Shown one piece after another: positions 23,195 through 31,251 of a DNA stretch of 42,024 nt. Source of the DNA: Lachnospiraceae bacterium (GTDB lineage: Bacteria > Bacillota > Clostridia > Lachnospirales > Lachnospiraceae). Position numbers and translations under genes: made by a program. The notes beneath the pieces are model-generated. The model saw only the letters and a list, made by a program, of their open reading frames with translations. It searched no databases and was not told the DNA's origin. Positions within the stretch are counted from its first letter, which is position 1, and every line of letters begins with the position of its first letter. Location of the stretch: NCBI GenBank assembly GCA_017938145.1, contig JAGBCB010000022.1, forward strand, positions 1-42,024. Direction: 5' to 3'.

Positions 23195-25213
23195 CTACAA
23201 CATCTCGTATTCATACACGGCACGTAGAAGCTCACCAACACTCCAGGCCTGGGCATAACAGCCTCTGGAAATGGTAGGAGTTCCGCCATCGTAAATTTCA
23301 GCTATCTGTGCTACACATCCTTCGGTCAGCCATTCTTCCAACGCCTTCATGCCATCGGTTACATGCTGCTTCCATTCTTCCTTTTCCGCAAACTCCTGCC
23401 CGCGGATGAATTTAAGCACTGCACGGTAATACGCCCCCAGCGGGAATGCCCAGGTAGTACCCTGATGATATGCCCGGTCTCTCTGTTGCATCGGTCCGAT
23501 GTAAATTTCGTGGAAGGCAGGGTCCTTTGGCGACAAGGTTCTGAGCCCGATAGTGGTATACAGTTCTTCCCGCACCTTTTCAATGACCTGCTTTTCCTTT
23601 TCTGCAGGCAGCATAGTAAACGGCTGGGTTAATACCCAAATCTGATTGCAACGGATTTGATTCTCCTCGCCGTTGCCGGAAAGCACATCCTTTAGACAGT
23701 TCTCTTCCTCGTTCCAGAACTTTGCCAGGAAAGATTCCTTGACTTTTTCTGCCAAGGCGGCATATTCTTTTGCATTTGCCTCTTTCCCAAGCTTTGTTGC
23801 AAACTCTTCCATTACCTTTAAACCGCTGTACCAGTAAGCATTGATTTCCACCGGTTTGCCGTGTCTTGGGGTCGGCAGGTGGTCACCTACCCGCACATCC
23901 ATCCAGGTTAACTGTTCTAAGTCTGCACCTGCGGAAATTAAGCAGTCCTCATCCATTTTGATATGGAAGTCGGTACCGTTTTTATAGTTTTCTACAATCG
24001 GTTCCAGTACCGGGAAAATTTCTTTGGTAAAGGCTTCGTCTCCCGAGAACTTAATGTATTCATAGACTGTGTTAATAAATAACAGCGGAGCATCCACGGA
24101 GTTGTACATCGGGTTACAGTCGCCCTCCGGAAACAGGTTCGGAAGCAAGCCCTTGTGCACATACTTGGCAAAGGTGCGTAAAATGCTCTTGCACTCTTCA
24201 AAACGTCCGGTGACCATGGTAATACCAGGTAATGCAATCATGGTATCCCTTCCCCAGTCCTCAAAGAACGGGAAGCCTGCCAAAATGGTTTTACCGCCGG
24301 TGGACTCTCTCTCCGATACATAGGCATCTGCGCTGACCGACAACTGGCGGCCAAGTTTGGAGGTTGCCTTGGAGTTGTTCATGAGGTTTGCAACATAGTT
24401 TTTATGGTTTTGAAGTGCTTCCTCAAACCAAGTATCTTTGTAGGTAACCGGCGCTGCTGTACTAAATATACAGGTAAGTTCGTTTTCTTTCTGTTCTGCT
24501 ACCAAGGTAATCTCATGGTTGAGCAGTACCAGACCCGTTTCATCTCTTCCGTCTCTCTCATCCTGAGAGAAATAAAGAGGGCCAAACACTTTCGGATTCA
24601 TTTTGGTTACAGTGCCGTTGGTGGCGAAATAAACGCTGTTTCCATCTTTTACAACAGTGTAATGGACGCCTGTACCATTTGATAACATGTCCCCGGTTCT
24701 GTTTGCAATAAATGCAAATTTTTCTGCGTCCTCTGCGTCAAATGCAGTATTCTTTGCCGTCACACGAAGCATCGGTTTCACAGAAAGGGACACTTCCTTT
24801 GCATTGCCTTTTTCAATTTCATAATTTACCGCTACCCTATTTTCTCCCTGCACCATCACAATGGTTTTGGTTACGATAACGCCTGCTACTTTATAAACCC
24901 ACTGCGGATAATTATCAAAGGTGAAACTTTCTAAATAGCGGAAACCTTCTAAATCTTCTTTTCCTTGCATTCTCTGAGATGTCAGAACATATTCTTTTCC
25001 GTCCACCATCAGAGTTTCCAAAAGCCCGGTAATCATGTTCCAACGTACATTCGGTGCCTTTTTTGCCGCCATAAAAAATGCCTGGTCTCCACGGGTTAAA
25101 CCACCCACCAGATTCATGCTGTTATAGCCGCCGAGGCCGTTTGCCATGAGGTAGCAGTTTTTTTCGCCTTCTTCAAGGCTCATCCAAGCAGATTTGTTGA
25201 ATTCAAATTTCAT
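23195..25213 (-). CDS. glycogen-debranching-type amylo-alpha-1,6-glucosidase
   Basis: A 672-residue protein with the bacterial GDE layout: an N-terminal beta-sandwich GDE_N domain (about 15-230, CYLMANGLGGYNSMN, LTRGDQAFFMA) and a C-terminal (alpha/alpha)6 barrel (about 290-665) with FPFFEDWGRDTMIALPG, LLPNLFPEGDCNPMYNSVDAPL, and YHQGTTWAFPLG near the end. Family members remove alpha-1,6 branches in glycogen or related glucans; this is the stand-alone hydrolase without the GH13 transferase half. It is cytoplasmic, with no signal peptide. GGAGG lies 9 nt before ATG at 25213. It is flanked by terminators on both sides, so it is probably monocistronic, although I found no convincing promoter in the 50 nt between. 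Confidence 0.9.
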   Translation of the reverse strand: MKFEFNKSAWMSLEEGEKNCYLMANGLGGYNSMNLVGGLTRGDQAFFMAAKKAPNVRWNMITGLLETLMVDGKEYVLTSQRMQGKEDLEGFRYLESFTFDNYPQWVYKVAGVIVTKTIVMVQGENRVAVNYEIEKGNAKEVSLSVKPMLRVTAKNTAFDAEDAEKFAFIANRTGDMLSNGTGVHYTVVKDGNSVYFATNGTVTKMNPKVFGPLYFSQDERDGRDETGLVLLNHEITLVAEQKENELTCIFSTAAPVTYKDTWFEEALQNHKNYVANLMNNSKATSKLGRQLSVSADAYVSERESTGGKTILAGFPFFEDWGRDTMIALPGITMVTGRFEECKSILRTFAKYVHKGLLPNLFPEGDCNPMYNSVDAPLLFINTVYEYIKFSGDEAFTKEIFPVLEPIVENYKNGTDFHIKMDEDCLISAGADLEQLTWMDVRVGDHLPTPRHGKPVEINAYWYSGLKVMEEFATKLGKEANAKEYAALAEKVKESFLAKFWNEEENCLKDVLSGNGEENQIRCNQIWVLTQPFTMLPAEKEKQVIEKVREELYTTIGLRTLSPKDPAFHEIYIGPMQQRDRAYHQGTTWAFPLGAYYRAVLKFIRGQEFAEKEEWKQHVTDGMKALEEWLTEGCVAQIAEIYDGGTPTISRGCYAQAWSVGELLRAVYEYEML

Positions 25214-25262
25214 GATGAATATCCTCCGTTTCTTCCTATCTGCAATATTTTTTATTAACCAT

Positions 25263-25289
25263 AGAAAATGGCGGGAAATTCTTCCCGCC
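25263..25289 (-). terminator. terminator after the DUF4160-DUF2442 pair
   Basis: GGCGGGAA (25270-25277) pairs with TTCCCGCC (25282-25289); the minus-strand tail is ATTTTCTAT. It lies about 50 nt after the DUF2442 stop codon. Confidence 0.7.
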
Positions 25290-25340
25290 CAAGATGCTAC
25301 ATACTTTATATTGGCTGAATAGCTCCGAAACCGCTAAGTT

Positions 25341-25640
25341 TTATACACTATCCAAATACAACGCATCCTTGCATAAATCAATACGATTGTTCCAATGTAC
25401 GGAACTATCCTTTGTTTCATCAATATCCCATGCCACATTTCCAAACTCATCCAAAAAAACCTTTTGAAACTTTACCGGATTCTGTAACACCGAAAAAACA
25501 CCCTGTAACTTATTCTGCATACTATAACATTTGATTTCTCCATTATCAAAGGTGAGCTGCAATACATAATTCTCTAACGGCTCAACTGCAATAATTTTTC
25601 TAGGATTATCAAAATATTCTCTTACTCTTGGTTCGATCAT
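25341..25640 (-). CDS. DUF2442 domain protein
   Basis: A small protein of 99 residues (102 if an in-frame GTG at 25649 is used). The DUF2442 pattern is visible: VREYFDNPRKIIAVEPLENY, LTFDNGEIKCYSM, LDEFGNVAWD and a short C-terminal helix. Family members usually sit next to a DUF4160 gene, as here (the genes abut), and are sometimes proposed as one half of a toxin-antitoxin-like module; nothing in the sequence proves this. The TAGGTG box overlapping the upstream stop codon favours ATG at 25640. Confidence 0.8.
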   Translation of the reverse strand: MIEPRVREYFDNPRKIIAVEPLENYVLQLTFDNGEIKCYSMQNKLQGVFSVLQNPVKFQKVFLDEFGNVAWDIDETKDSSVHWNNRIDLCKDALYLDSV

Positions 25641-25649
25641 GCTTTTCAC

Positions 25650-25910
25650 CTACCTTAAAGGCTCAATCGTAAATAATTCCTGTCTTTGTCTGGCAAGATA
25701 CCAGTTCTCCTGTAATTCTTCCTGATGCATTGCCGTCCATCCCAACAGCATCTTCAACTGCTTGTTCGGCATATCTCCGGTAATTTTCTCTATTTCATTA
25801 ATATCAATGCAACACTCATACTCTCCATAGTACGCATGAAAATGTGGCGGCATATGGTCGTTATAATTAATTGTAATCTTTATTCCCCGAAACATACAAA
25901 TAATTGGCAT
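25650..25910 (-). CDS. DUF4160 domain protein
   Basis: An 86-residue DUF4160 protein. The family motif is clear: MPIICMFRGIKITINYNDH then PPHFHAYYGE, with the DHxPPHFHA core conserved, followed by DINEIEKITGDMPNKQLK and a C-terminal alpha helix. Histidines in this motif suggest metal or nucleic-acid chemistry but the function is unknown. A GGAGGAGG box is 7 nt from ATG at 25910 and too close to the ATG two codons upstream, which decides the start. The gene has its own promoter (25982-26011) and abuts the DUF2442 gene. Confidence 0.85.
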   Translation of the reverse strand: MPIICMFRGIKITINYNDHMPPHFHAYYGEYECCIDINEIEKITGDMPNKQLKMLLGWTAMHQEELQENWYLARQRQELFTIEPLR

Positions 25911-25981
25911 AAGCATTCCTCCTCCGTCTCATTTTGTAAAAAGCTTAGATTCGCTATATTTTTCTCTGTGCTCCTAACACA

Positions 25982-26011
25982 AGTATACCACAAAAAGCAT
26001 AATTCTAGCAA
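25982..26011 (-). promoter_or_regulatory. promoter of the DUF4160-DUF2442 pair
   Basis: TTGCTA (26006-26011) and TATACT (25982-25987) with an 18-nt spacer on the minus strand, about 70 nt before the DUF4160 start. Confidence 0.6.
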
Positions 26012-26029
26012 CATGTTTGTACTGATACT

Positions 26030-26287
26030 TCACACATAATCACACACTATTTTATATGCCTCATTTAAAAATTCCTCTATGTTCTTACGACACTTATAGC
26101 ATTTCTTGACTTTATCCATAATACTTTCGGAATCATTCGGCTTCGGCACATAAAACTGCGGATATGCTTTATTTTCATAGAAAGGTCTTGTATTGTTTTT
26201 TCTCTTATCGTCGCTCAGATAATTAGTTATGAACTTCACATTTTCTTCCGGATTAATTGGAAGAATTACTAATTTGGGTAAAAACAT
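26030..26287 (-). CDS. small hypothetical protein
   Basis: An 85-residue protein that I do not recognise. It starts MFLPKLVILPINPEENVKFITNYLS, split here as a beta strand and a helix, is rich in Lys and Asn, and has a CYKCRKNIEEF segment near residue 63. No signal peptide or membrane helix is visible. An AAAGGAAA box 7 nt before the ATG supports translation. It begins 23 nt after the stop codon of the hflX remnant at 26311-26374, so in the source genome it may have been the gene downstream of hflX. AT content is higher than in the housekeeping genes of the window. Confidence 0.55.
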   Translation of the reverse strand: MFLPKLVILPINPEENVKFITNYLSDDKRKNNTRPFYENKAYPQFYVPKPNDSESIMDKVKKCYKCRKNIEEFLNEAYKIVCDYV

Positions 26288-26310
26288 AGTTTTTCCTTTC
26301 TAAATGTTCC

Positions 26311-26374
26311 TTATCCTTTAAACAACTGCAGATAAATCTCCTTCGGCACATACGCCTTTACATACATGCCCTCT
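26311..26374 (-). pseudogene. 3'-terminal remnant of hflX
   Basis: Bases 26315-26374 match the end of the true hflX (31792-31851) at 55 of 60 positions. Read in frame it encodes EGMYVKAYVPKEIYLQLFKG and then TAA, against EGTYVKAYVPKEIYLQLFKGN in hflX. Three of the five differences are synonymous and two change one codon (Thr to Met), so it looks like the end of a slightly diverged hflX and not a fresh copy. Similarity stops abruptly at 26374/26375. No other part of hflX is present here. Confidence 0.85.
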
Positions 26375-26400
26375 CTAGAATTCTTTCTTCTGAATTCCCC

Positions 26401-27052
26401 TTAAGAAATCTTTTTCAAATCCCGTTTAGAATGAAAAATACGTTCCTCAGAATTAGAGAGTTTCCCATGTTCCATTTTCGTTTTCAATAGTTCTAATGTA
26501 CATATTAAATCCGCAACCTGAAATAAACGATATTCATTTGGAATAACCTTACGAACATCATAGTCCGCTAATTGTGTAGCTAAAACTGTATTCAGAATAC
26601 GGTTCAGCTCATGTTGTCCATTATCATAATATAAAATAACTTTTTCAAAGCTTTGGAAATATGACAAATTTTCTCTAATGAACTGAGATAATTCTCTGGC
26701 CATCCTTGCTTCTAATTTAAAGCTATTTTCATATTCTACCTTTTTGAACACAAAAGCTTTATACTTAATATCACAATTAAGCGTGAAATAATACAATTTA
26801 GAAAAAATCGCGCGTCGCTCATTCGGCTGAAAATACTGATATGGCGGTTCTCTACGAATCAGCGGTTCTGTATGTACTGCCTGCTCGTCACCATAACCAA
26901 TTTGCCTCAATGCATTATTTAAAATATTTATATTTTGGGAAATATCATTAGACTGGTCATGAAACACCATGGTAATAATATAATATGGTGCATGCTGCGC
27001 ATATTCTCCGAAATCTCCGGATTCATCGACAAAAAATACTAAGTTCTTTCAT
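26401..27052 (-). pseudogene. DUF3800 protein gene, broken by a +1 shift in a T6 run
   Basis: The longest open frame begins at 26970 (189 residues) and lacks an N-terminus. Upstream, an ideal AAGGAG box and ATG at 27052 encode MKELSIF, then a run of six T (27031-27036 on the plus strand as A6) shifts the frame into a stop. With one T fewer the protein continues VDESGDFGEYAQHAPYYIIT directly into the open frame. VDESGD is the N-terminal hallmark of DUF3800. The span is 652 nt, exactly 3 x 217 + 1. Further conserved parts are VILYYDNGQHELNRIL and FQVADLICTLEL. The break could be decay, a phase-variable or slippage site, or a sequencing error. It follows a structured RNA at 27064-27160. Confidence 0.85.
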
Positions 27053-27063
27053 TAAAACTCCTT

Positions 27064-27160
27064 AAAAAGAATGGCGGGGAGTCTCCCCGCCGAGTAGGTT
27101 GGACCTGGGTCTTTCGACCAGCCCAAAACTTTGCAATTTGCAATAGACATCTCTGTCTAC
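27064..27160 (-). ncRNA. compact structured RNA upstream of the DUF3800 gene
   Basis: From its own promoter the transcript would have three elements in about 97 nt. Hairpin 1 pairs TAGACA with TGTCTA (27144-27159). Two tandem TTGCAAA repeats follow. Hairpin 2 has a GGTC-GAAA-GACC tetraloop stem (27108-27119), extended by CT/AG and by TTGG/CCAA. Hairpin 3 is a perfect GGCGGGGA/TCCCCGCC stem (27073-27091) followed by ATTCTTTTT, an intrinsic terminator. The DUF3800 ribosome binding site begins right after the T-run, so the RNA is either a stand-alone small RNA or an attenuator leader. Several structured RNA motifs in the comparative-genomics literature are named for their position beside DUF3800 genes; I have not matched this one to any. 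Confidence 0.7.
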
Positions 27161-27164
27161 ATTT

Positions 27165-27193
27165 ATTATATCCATTTTTCATAATTTGTGCAA
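27165..27193 (-). promoter_or_regulatory. promoter of the structured RNA / DUF3800 locus
   Basis: TTGCAC (27188-27193) and a perfect TATAAT (27165-27170) with a 17-nt spacer on the minus strand. The predicted start (27158-27160) falls at the foot of hairpin 1. Confidence 0.8.
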
Positions 27194-27252
27194 TATATTT
27201 TTACAAATTTTAATCCAAAACCGTTGCCAGAATTATGCTTTACTTTTACACA

Positions 27253-29277
27253 TTATTGCTTTGCAATTACCCAATCTCGTTCTGCCACGCTTAAAACTAC
27301 AGTAGAGCCTACAAACCAAGCCATAAAAGCTGGTACAGTATTTGTTCCATAGAAGATTGGCGAATTGTCCGCAAGAAAACTTGCCGGTGTCAAATATGCC
27401 AACGAATCTGCCCCAAAGTAATAGGCAGCTGCCGGCAGCAGTAAAAACAAGCCACTAAACAGAAGCGTCTTTTCAAAGCTTTGGCATCTCTCCCCAATAA
27501 AAATACAAAGGTGAGCAGGAATCAATAAAGCAAGTAATTTAAACAAATATAGTATTGCCAGCACATCATTGACCGAGCCTGTAAAGCCTTTCGTCAAAGA
27601 TAAACTGCTGCAAGGCGCTACTGCCACCGTCTCACCCATGTAGTTGACGCTAAGCCTCCATTCCTCACACATCACACGGAGCCAGACAAGCACCACAACA
27701 GTTAATGCAACTGCATACTTCGTCCAAAACACCTTATTTCGTCCATTAGGGGTAGCGTGCAGAATTTTTCGTATATCTCCGTTCTGTTCGTAAGTAAACA
27801 GCACTGACAGACAAACAACCAAAAAGATATAGGATAATAGCGCATTTTGCCGTTGTGTTACACTGGATTTTAAACCATAACAATTCATAAACAGTGGCTC
27901 ATAAACCAGCCAGGCACCTTCTTCCAAATTTGTAATGGTTTCTTCCAACCGGCTCAATGCAACTTCATAGTTTGTGGTATCAATAAGTGAGGTTTTCAAA
28001 ACCTCCCGAGCGGTAACCAAATAGTCATAGGTATCCTGTGTAATAGGGCCTTGGATTTCTGTAACATATTGACGATAGATATTATCCTCACCTATGAGAT
28101 ACGCCGTAGTTCCGCAATTCAGATTTTGAGTCATCAAAAAGCCCAAAATCAAGAACAGACCACCGGCACTAAGGAACAGAAATTTGTATACTTCAAATCC
28201 ATATAAGCCCAAACGTCTCCGCAGTGCATCCCCTATTCGGTTCCACCAATTCAGCCACTTACCCATGATATCCCGGCTACCAAAGGGATATCGTCGGGAC
28301 AAAATCAGATGCGTCCCCACACTCAGCACTACAGTTACAAAGACCAGCAAACCAAACAGCAGTGTTCTGCGTCCAACAGGAAAACCTAAGAAATTTATAT
28401 TGGTATACCGGGTGTATAGTTCAAAAGTAAATACATATGAAAACACATTAATTTCCCGCAGAGGACTAAAAATAGATTGCACAGGAATAAGTGTATAAAG
28501 CAAATATTCTAATGCCAAACCCGCTACAGTTATCAGCCATCCCATCTGAGGATGCGCAAGAAAGCTCAATAAAAACCAAATCAGCAAACCCAGCAGAAAT
28601 CCGCAAAAAATCTTTACAAAGAAAAAGTGAATCAGAAACTCAGCAATGCTCATTTGAACGGTACATTTCCGAAACTCTGCCAAAGATTGGATTGGCCGAG
28701 ACCAATCCTGCCATCCACCATCTACGCACAACGATAGTCCCAATGGAAGATAATAAAGCAGTAAGGTCATTCCTATACAATAGGTCAAAAGAATTAACAA
28801 GCGGGAAATCTGTAATTTCCCGCGTCCCGCCGAACAGGTATGTACGATTGCAGCAAGCCCTTTCTTTCTCTCCTCCGTAAAGGACATCACCAACATAAGA
28901 ACCGCCGCAAGAAAAAACCAGTCTGCCAAGGAAAATGTCAACCAATCCTGTATTGCCTTATCATTGCCAAGCTGCACTCCCTCCGCAGTACAGCAGGAAA
29001 AATCCTCTGCGGTTTTTATAATATTTCGATACATAAAGGATTTTTTATTCGCATTAAAAATGCCGGATGCCTGCATATTGTATGCTTGCTTCTGTACCCG
29101 CTCCAAGTATTCCTCATAGCTTTGCAAATGCTCTATCTGAGTCACCAGACGCTGCTCTTCATCAGTCAAATTCCCATTACTCTTCTGATAAAAAAATACC
29201 GCAAGACACACAAGCGGAATACACAATATAATTATCAGTCGTTTCCGGTCTGAGGCAATTCGGTTCCACTCATTCAT
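27253..29277 (-). CDS. ABC-2-type transporter permease, large
   Basis: A 674-residue membrane protein with an N-terminal helix (KRLIIILCIPLVCLAVFFY), a long extracytoplasmic loop, a block of about five helices (residues about 115-310), another helix near 370 and a C-terminal set (about 480-670). It looks like two ABC-2 permease halves joined in one chain. A longer frame starts at 29310, but ATG at 29277 overlaps the ATPase gene by 8 nt (ATGAATGA), the normal coupling, and begins at the conserved MNEWNRIASDRKR. With the ATPase and lipoprotein genes it forms an export or sensing unit whose substrate is unknown; antimicrobial peptide resistance is a common role for such sets but is not shown here. 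Confidence 0.82.
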   Translation of the reverse strand: MNEWNRIASDRKRLIIILCIPLVCLAVFFYQKSNGNLTDEEQRLVTQIEHLQSYEEYLERVQKQAYNMQASGIFNANKKSFMYRNIIKTAEDFSCCTAEGVQLGNDKAIQDWLTFSLADWFFLAAVLMLVMSFTEERKKGLAAIVHTCSAGRGKLQISRLLILLTYCIGMTLLLYYLPLGLSLCVDGGWQDWSRPIQSLAEFRKCTVQMSIAEFLIHFFFVKIFCGFLLGLLIWFLLSFLAHPQMGWLITVAGLALEYLLYTLIPVQSIFSPLREINVFSYVFTFELYTRYTNINFLGFPVGRRTLLFGLLVFVTVVLSVGTHLILSRRYPFGSRDIMGKWLNWWNRIGDALRRRLGLYGFEVYKFLFLSAGGLFLILGFLMTQNLNCGTTAYLIGEDNIYRQYVTEIQGPITQDTYDYLVTAREVLKTSLIDTTNYEVALSRLEETITNLEEGAWLVYEPLFMNCYGLKSSVTQRQNALLSYIFLVVCLSVLFTYEQNGDIRKILHATPNGRNKVFWTKYAVALTVVVLVWLRVMCEEWRLSVNYMGETVAVAPCSSLSLTKGFTGSVNDVLAILYLFKLLALLIPAHLCIFIGERCQSFEKTLLFSGLFLLLPAAAYYFGADSLAYLTPASFLADNSPIFYGTNTVPAFMAWFVGSTVVLSVAERDWVIAKQ

Positions 29278-30019
29278 AACTGTCATCTCCCAAATAGTAA
29301 AGGTACACATCCTCCAGACTTAACGAATGAATTACCGGGGTCCAGTCAGGAGGAAGAGATGAAATCAGTTCCTCCGTGGTGCCGGAGCGAAGCAGTTTCC
29401 CCTGCCGCAGAAGCAATATACTATCTGCAATAGCCTCAATATCACTAACAATATGCGTAGCCAACAGTACAATCCGGTCTTTGGAAAGCTGGTATATATG
29501 GTCACGTAGCCTTGCACGCTCTTTCGGGTCAAGACCTGCAGTCGGCTCATCTAAAATCAACACCTTAGGGTCACCCAGCAAAGCCTGTGCCAGCAGAACC
29601 CGTTGTTTCATGCCGCCGGAAAAGCTTCCAATCTTCTTATGTCGTACATCCGCCAGATTTGTCATTTCCAACACCCGGTCAATTTCTTTTTTCACAGCTT
29701 TTCTTGGAATTTCTTTCAATCGTGCCATATAAACAAGAAAGCTCTCGGCTGTCATTCCTTCATAAAACCCTTGTTGTTGGGTCATATAACCAAGAATTCT
29801 GCGATAGCTCGTGCCCATTTCCTTAATATCCTCGCCGTCAAAGGTAATCGAACCGCCATCTCTTTTTAGATTATCTGTAATTAGATTCATCATGGTACTC
29901 TTTCCGGCGCCATTAGCACCGAGAATACCGTAAATTCCCGGGCAAAAAGAAAAAGAAAATTTATCCAGTGCCACCTGTTCGCCATATTTCTTTGTGACTT
30001 CGCTTAATTTCAGTTCCAT
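29270..30019 (-). CDS. ABC transporter ATP-binding protein
   Basis: A 249-residue ATPase subunit. Walker A is GANGAGKST (35-43), Q-loop region GYMTQQQGFYEGMTAESFL, signature FSGGMKQR, Walker B VLILDEPTAGLDPKER, and the switch histidine in LLATHIVSD. The C-terminal tail is short. Sequence and pairing fit the ABC-2 (antibiotic or sodium export-like) class. Its start overlaps the end of the lipoprotein gene by 10 nt, and its stop overlaps the permease start by 8 nt, so all three are translationally coupled. Confidence 0.95.
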   Translation of the reverse strand: MELKLSEVTKKYGEQVALDKFSFSFCPGIYGILGANGAGKSTMMNLITDNLKRDGGSITFDGEDIKEMGTSYRRILGYMTQQQGFYEGMTAESFLVYMARLKEIPRKAVKKEIDRVLEMTNLADVRHKKIGSFSGGMKQRVLLAQALLGDPKVLILDEPTAGLDPKERARLRDHIYQLSKDRIVLLATHIVSDIEAIADSILLLRQGKLLRSGTTEELISSLPPDWTPVIHSLSLEDVYLYYLGDDSYE

Positions 30020-31227
30020 GGAAGCTTCCTTTCTTCTTCATTGCCCCAAAGTAGTGTTGCTTTCATATTATCCTTCAAATCCAACAGTACAGTATAATCC
30101 GCTGACCTCATTTCACCATGGTACATGAGGTCGATAATCAGCTTTTCTTCATCCCCGCCCAAAAGCGAATAACTGCAACTATTTGGGTCTATATCCAAGC
30201 CGGATATAACATCCGGGTACAACTTCCCACTATAAATAAGGGTTCCGGAAAAATCACGAATCTCCACCCATCTGATATTTTCTCTACGAGAAATATTCAC
30301 TACAACTCCATCCGTTACATCCGGTATATCCGACCCTGAACTTCCGTCGGCAGGCCAGGAGGCAATTTCTACTTTTTCGTTATTTTCCAGTTTCCAAAGA
30401 TATGCTTTATTATCCTTCCATCCCGGCAAATATATTTCATGGTTTTCTGTCACCCAAATTTTTCCCGGATTTTCAGCCATATCAAGCTCCTGATATATCA
30501 CTTCCGATGTGCCATTTTCTATATCAAATCTCGTAATCGTTATATCCCGGGAATCCAAATTCTCATAAGTAACCAGAGAAAGATAGACATATCCTCCTAC
30601 AAACCGATAGGTATCTGACACACCGCTGGGAACATTTTCATCATGCAAGACAGTAAACTCCCCGTCACCGGACAAGTCGGCAGATAAAAGTGACACACGA
30701 AAAACGGTTTGCATACCATCCACCGCACTGGCCCTACCCAACAGGAACAATTTACCTTGGTGGACTATATACTTTTGGGGCTGATAAACCATTATTATAT
30801 CTTCATAACTGATTGGCATAATATTTTCTCTGTTCATGCCGGTCAAGTCACTTTTACAAAGATATCTTTCCCTCAATGTTGTACCACTCGTAATCCGGTA
30901 AAGGTTTCCATCGTAAAAAGAAAGAGAGGCAAAATGCTTTATGTATGCCCCACACTCGCTACTATTATGCATGCAGGAAGGGTCTGCACAAAGTACGCCG
31001 CTGATTCCGCTGGCCTTGTCATAATATTGAAGATAATCCTCGCAAAATACTGTGCCGCAAAAGAATTCTTCCGTTTCCAAAAAGTTGACACCATCTGACA
31101 AAAGATATTTATTTTGCGCATTGTTTTCTGCCGGAAACTTACCGGAATCATCCAACGCATCCTTTTGACACCCTGACAGTAACAAAATCGCAATTACTAT
31201 ACCTACACCCAGGAAACCTCTTTTCAT
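30010..31227 (-). CDS. lipoprotein with beta-propeller-like repeats and a Cys/His motif
   Basis: A 405-residue lipoprotein. The signal peptide ends in the lipobox LLLSGC with the lipidated Cys at residue 20. A LCADPSCMHNSSECGAY motif (about residues 78-94) has three Cys and one His in a pattern seen in other Firmicute lipoproteins next to ABC transporters, possibly metal-binding or disulfide-bonded. The rest has repeated strand segments such as YLVHQGKLFLLG-like and VTENHEIYLPGW, suggesting a propeller fold. A longer frame reaches 31248, but ATG at 31227 has AGGAGG 6 nt upstream and begins the signal peptide. It lies between the XRE regulator and the ABC genes and is probably a surface sensor or binding partner. 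Confidence 0.82.
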   Translation of the reverse strand: MKRGFLGVGIVIAILLLSGCQKDALDDSGKFPAENNAQNKYLLSDGVNFLETEEFFCGTVFCEDYLQYYDKASGISGVLCADPSCMHNSSECGAYIKHFASLSFYDGNLYRITSGTTLRERYLCKSDLTGMNRENIMPISYEDIIMVYQPQKYIVHQGKLFLLGRASAVDGMQTVFRVSLLSADLSGDGEFTVLHDENVPSGVSDTYRFVGGYVYLSLVTYENLDSRDITITRFDIENGTSEVIYQELDMAENPGKIWVTENHEIYLPGWKDNKAYLWKLENNEKVEIASWPADGSSGSDIPDVTDGVVVNISRRENIRWVEIRDFSGTLIYSGKLYPDVISGLDIDPNSCSYSLLGGDEEKLIIDLMYHGEMRSADYTVLLDLKDNMKATLLWGNEEERKLPWN

Positions 31228-31251
31228 AAAATTCCTCCTGCAATACAACGA

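Noticed and set aside
25214-25262. Promoter for the debranching-enzyme gene
   Set aside because: Only weak AT-rich hexamers between the terminator and the RBS; none has acceptable spacing.
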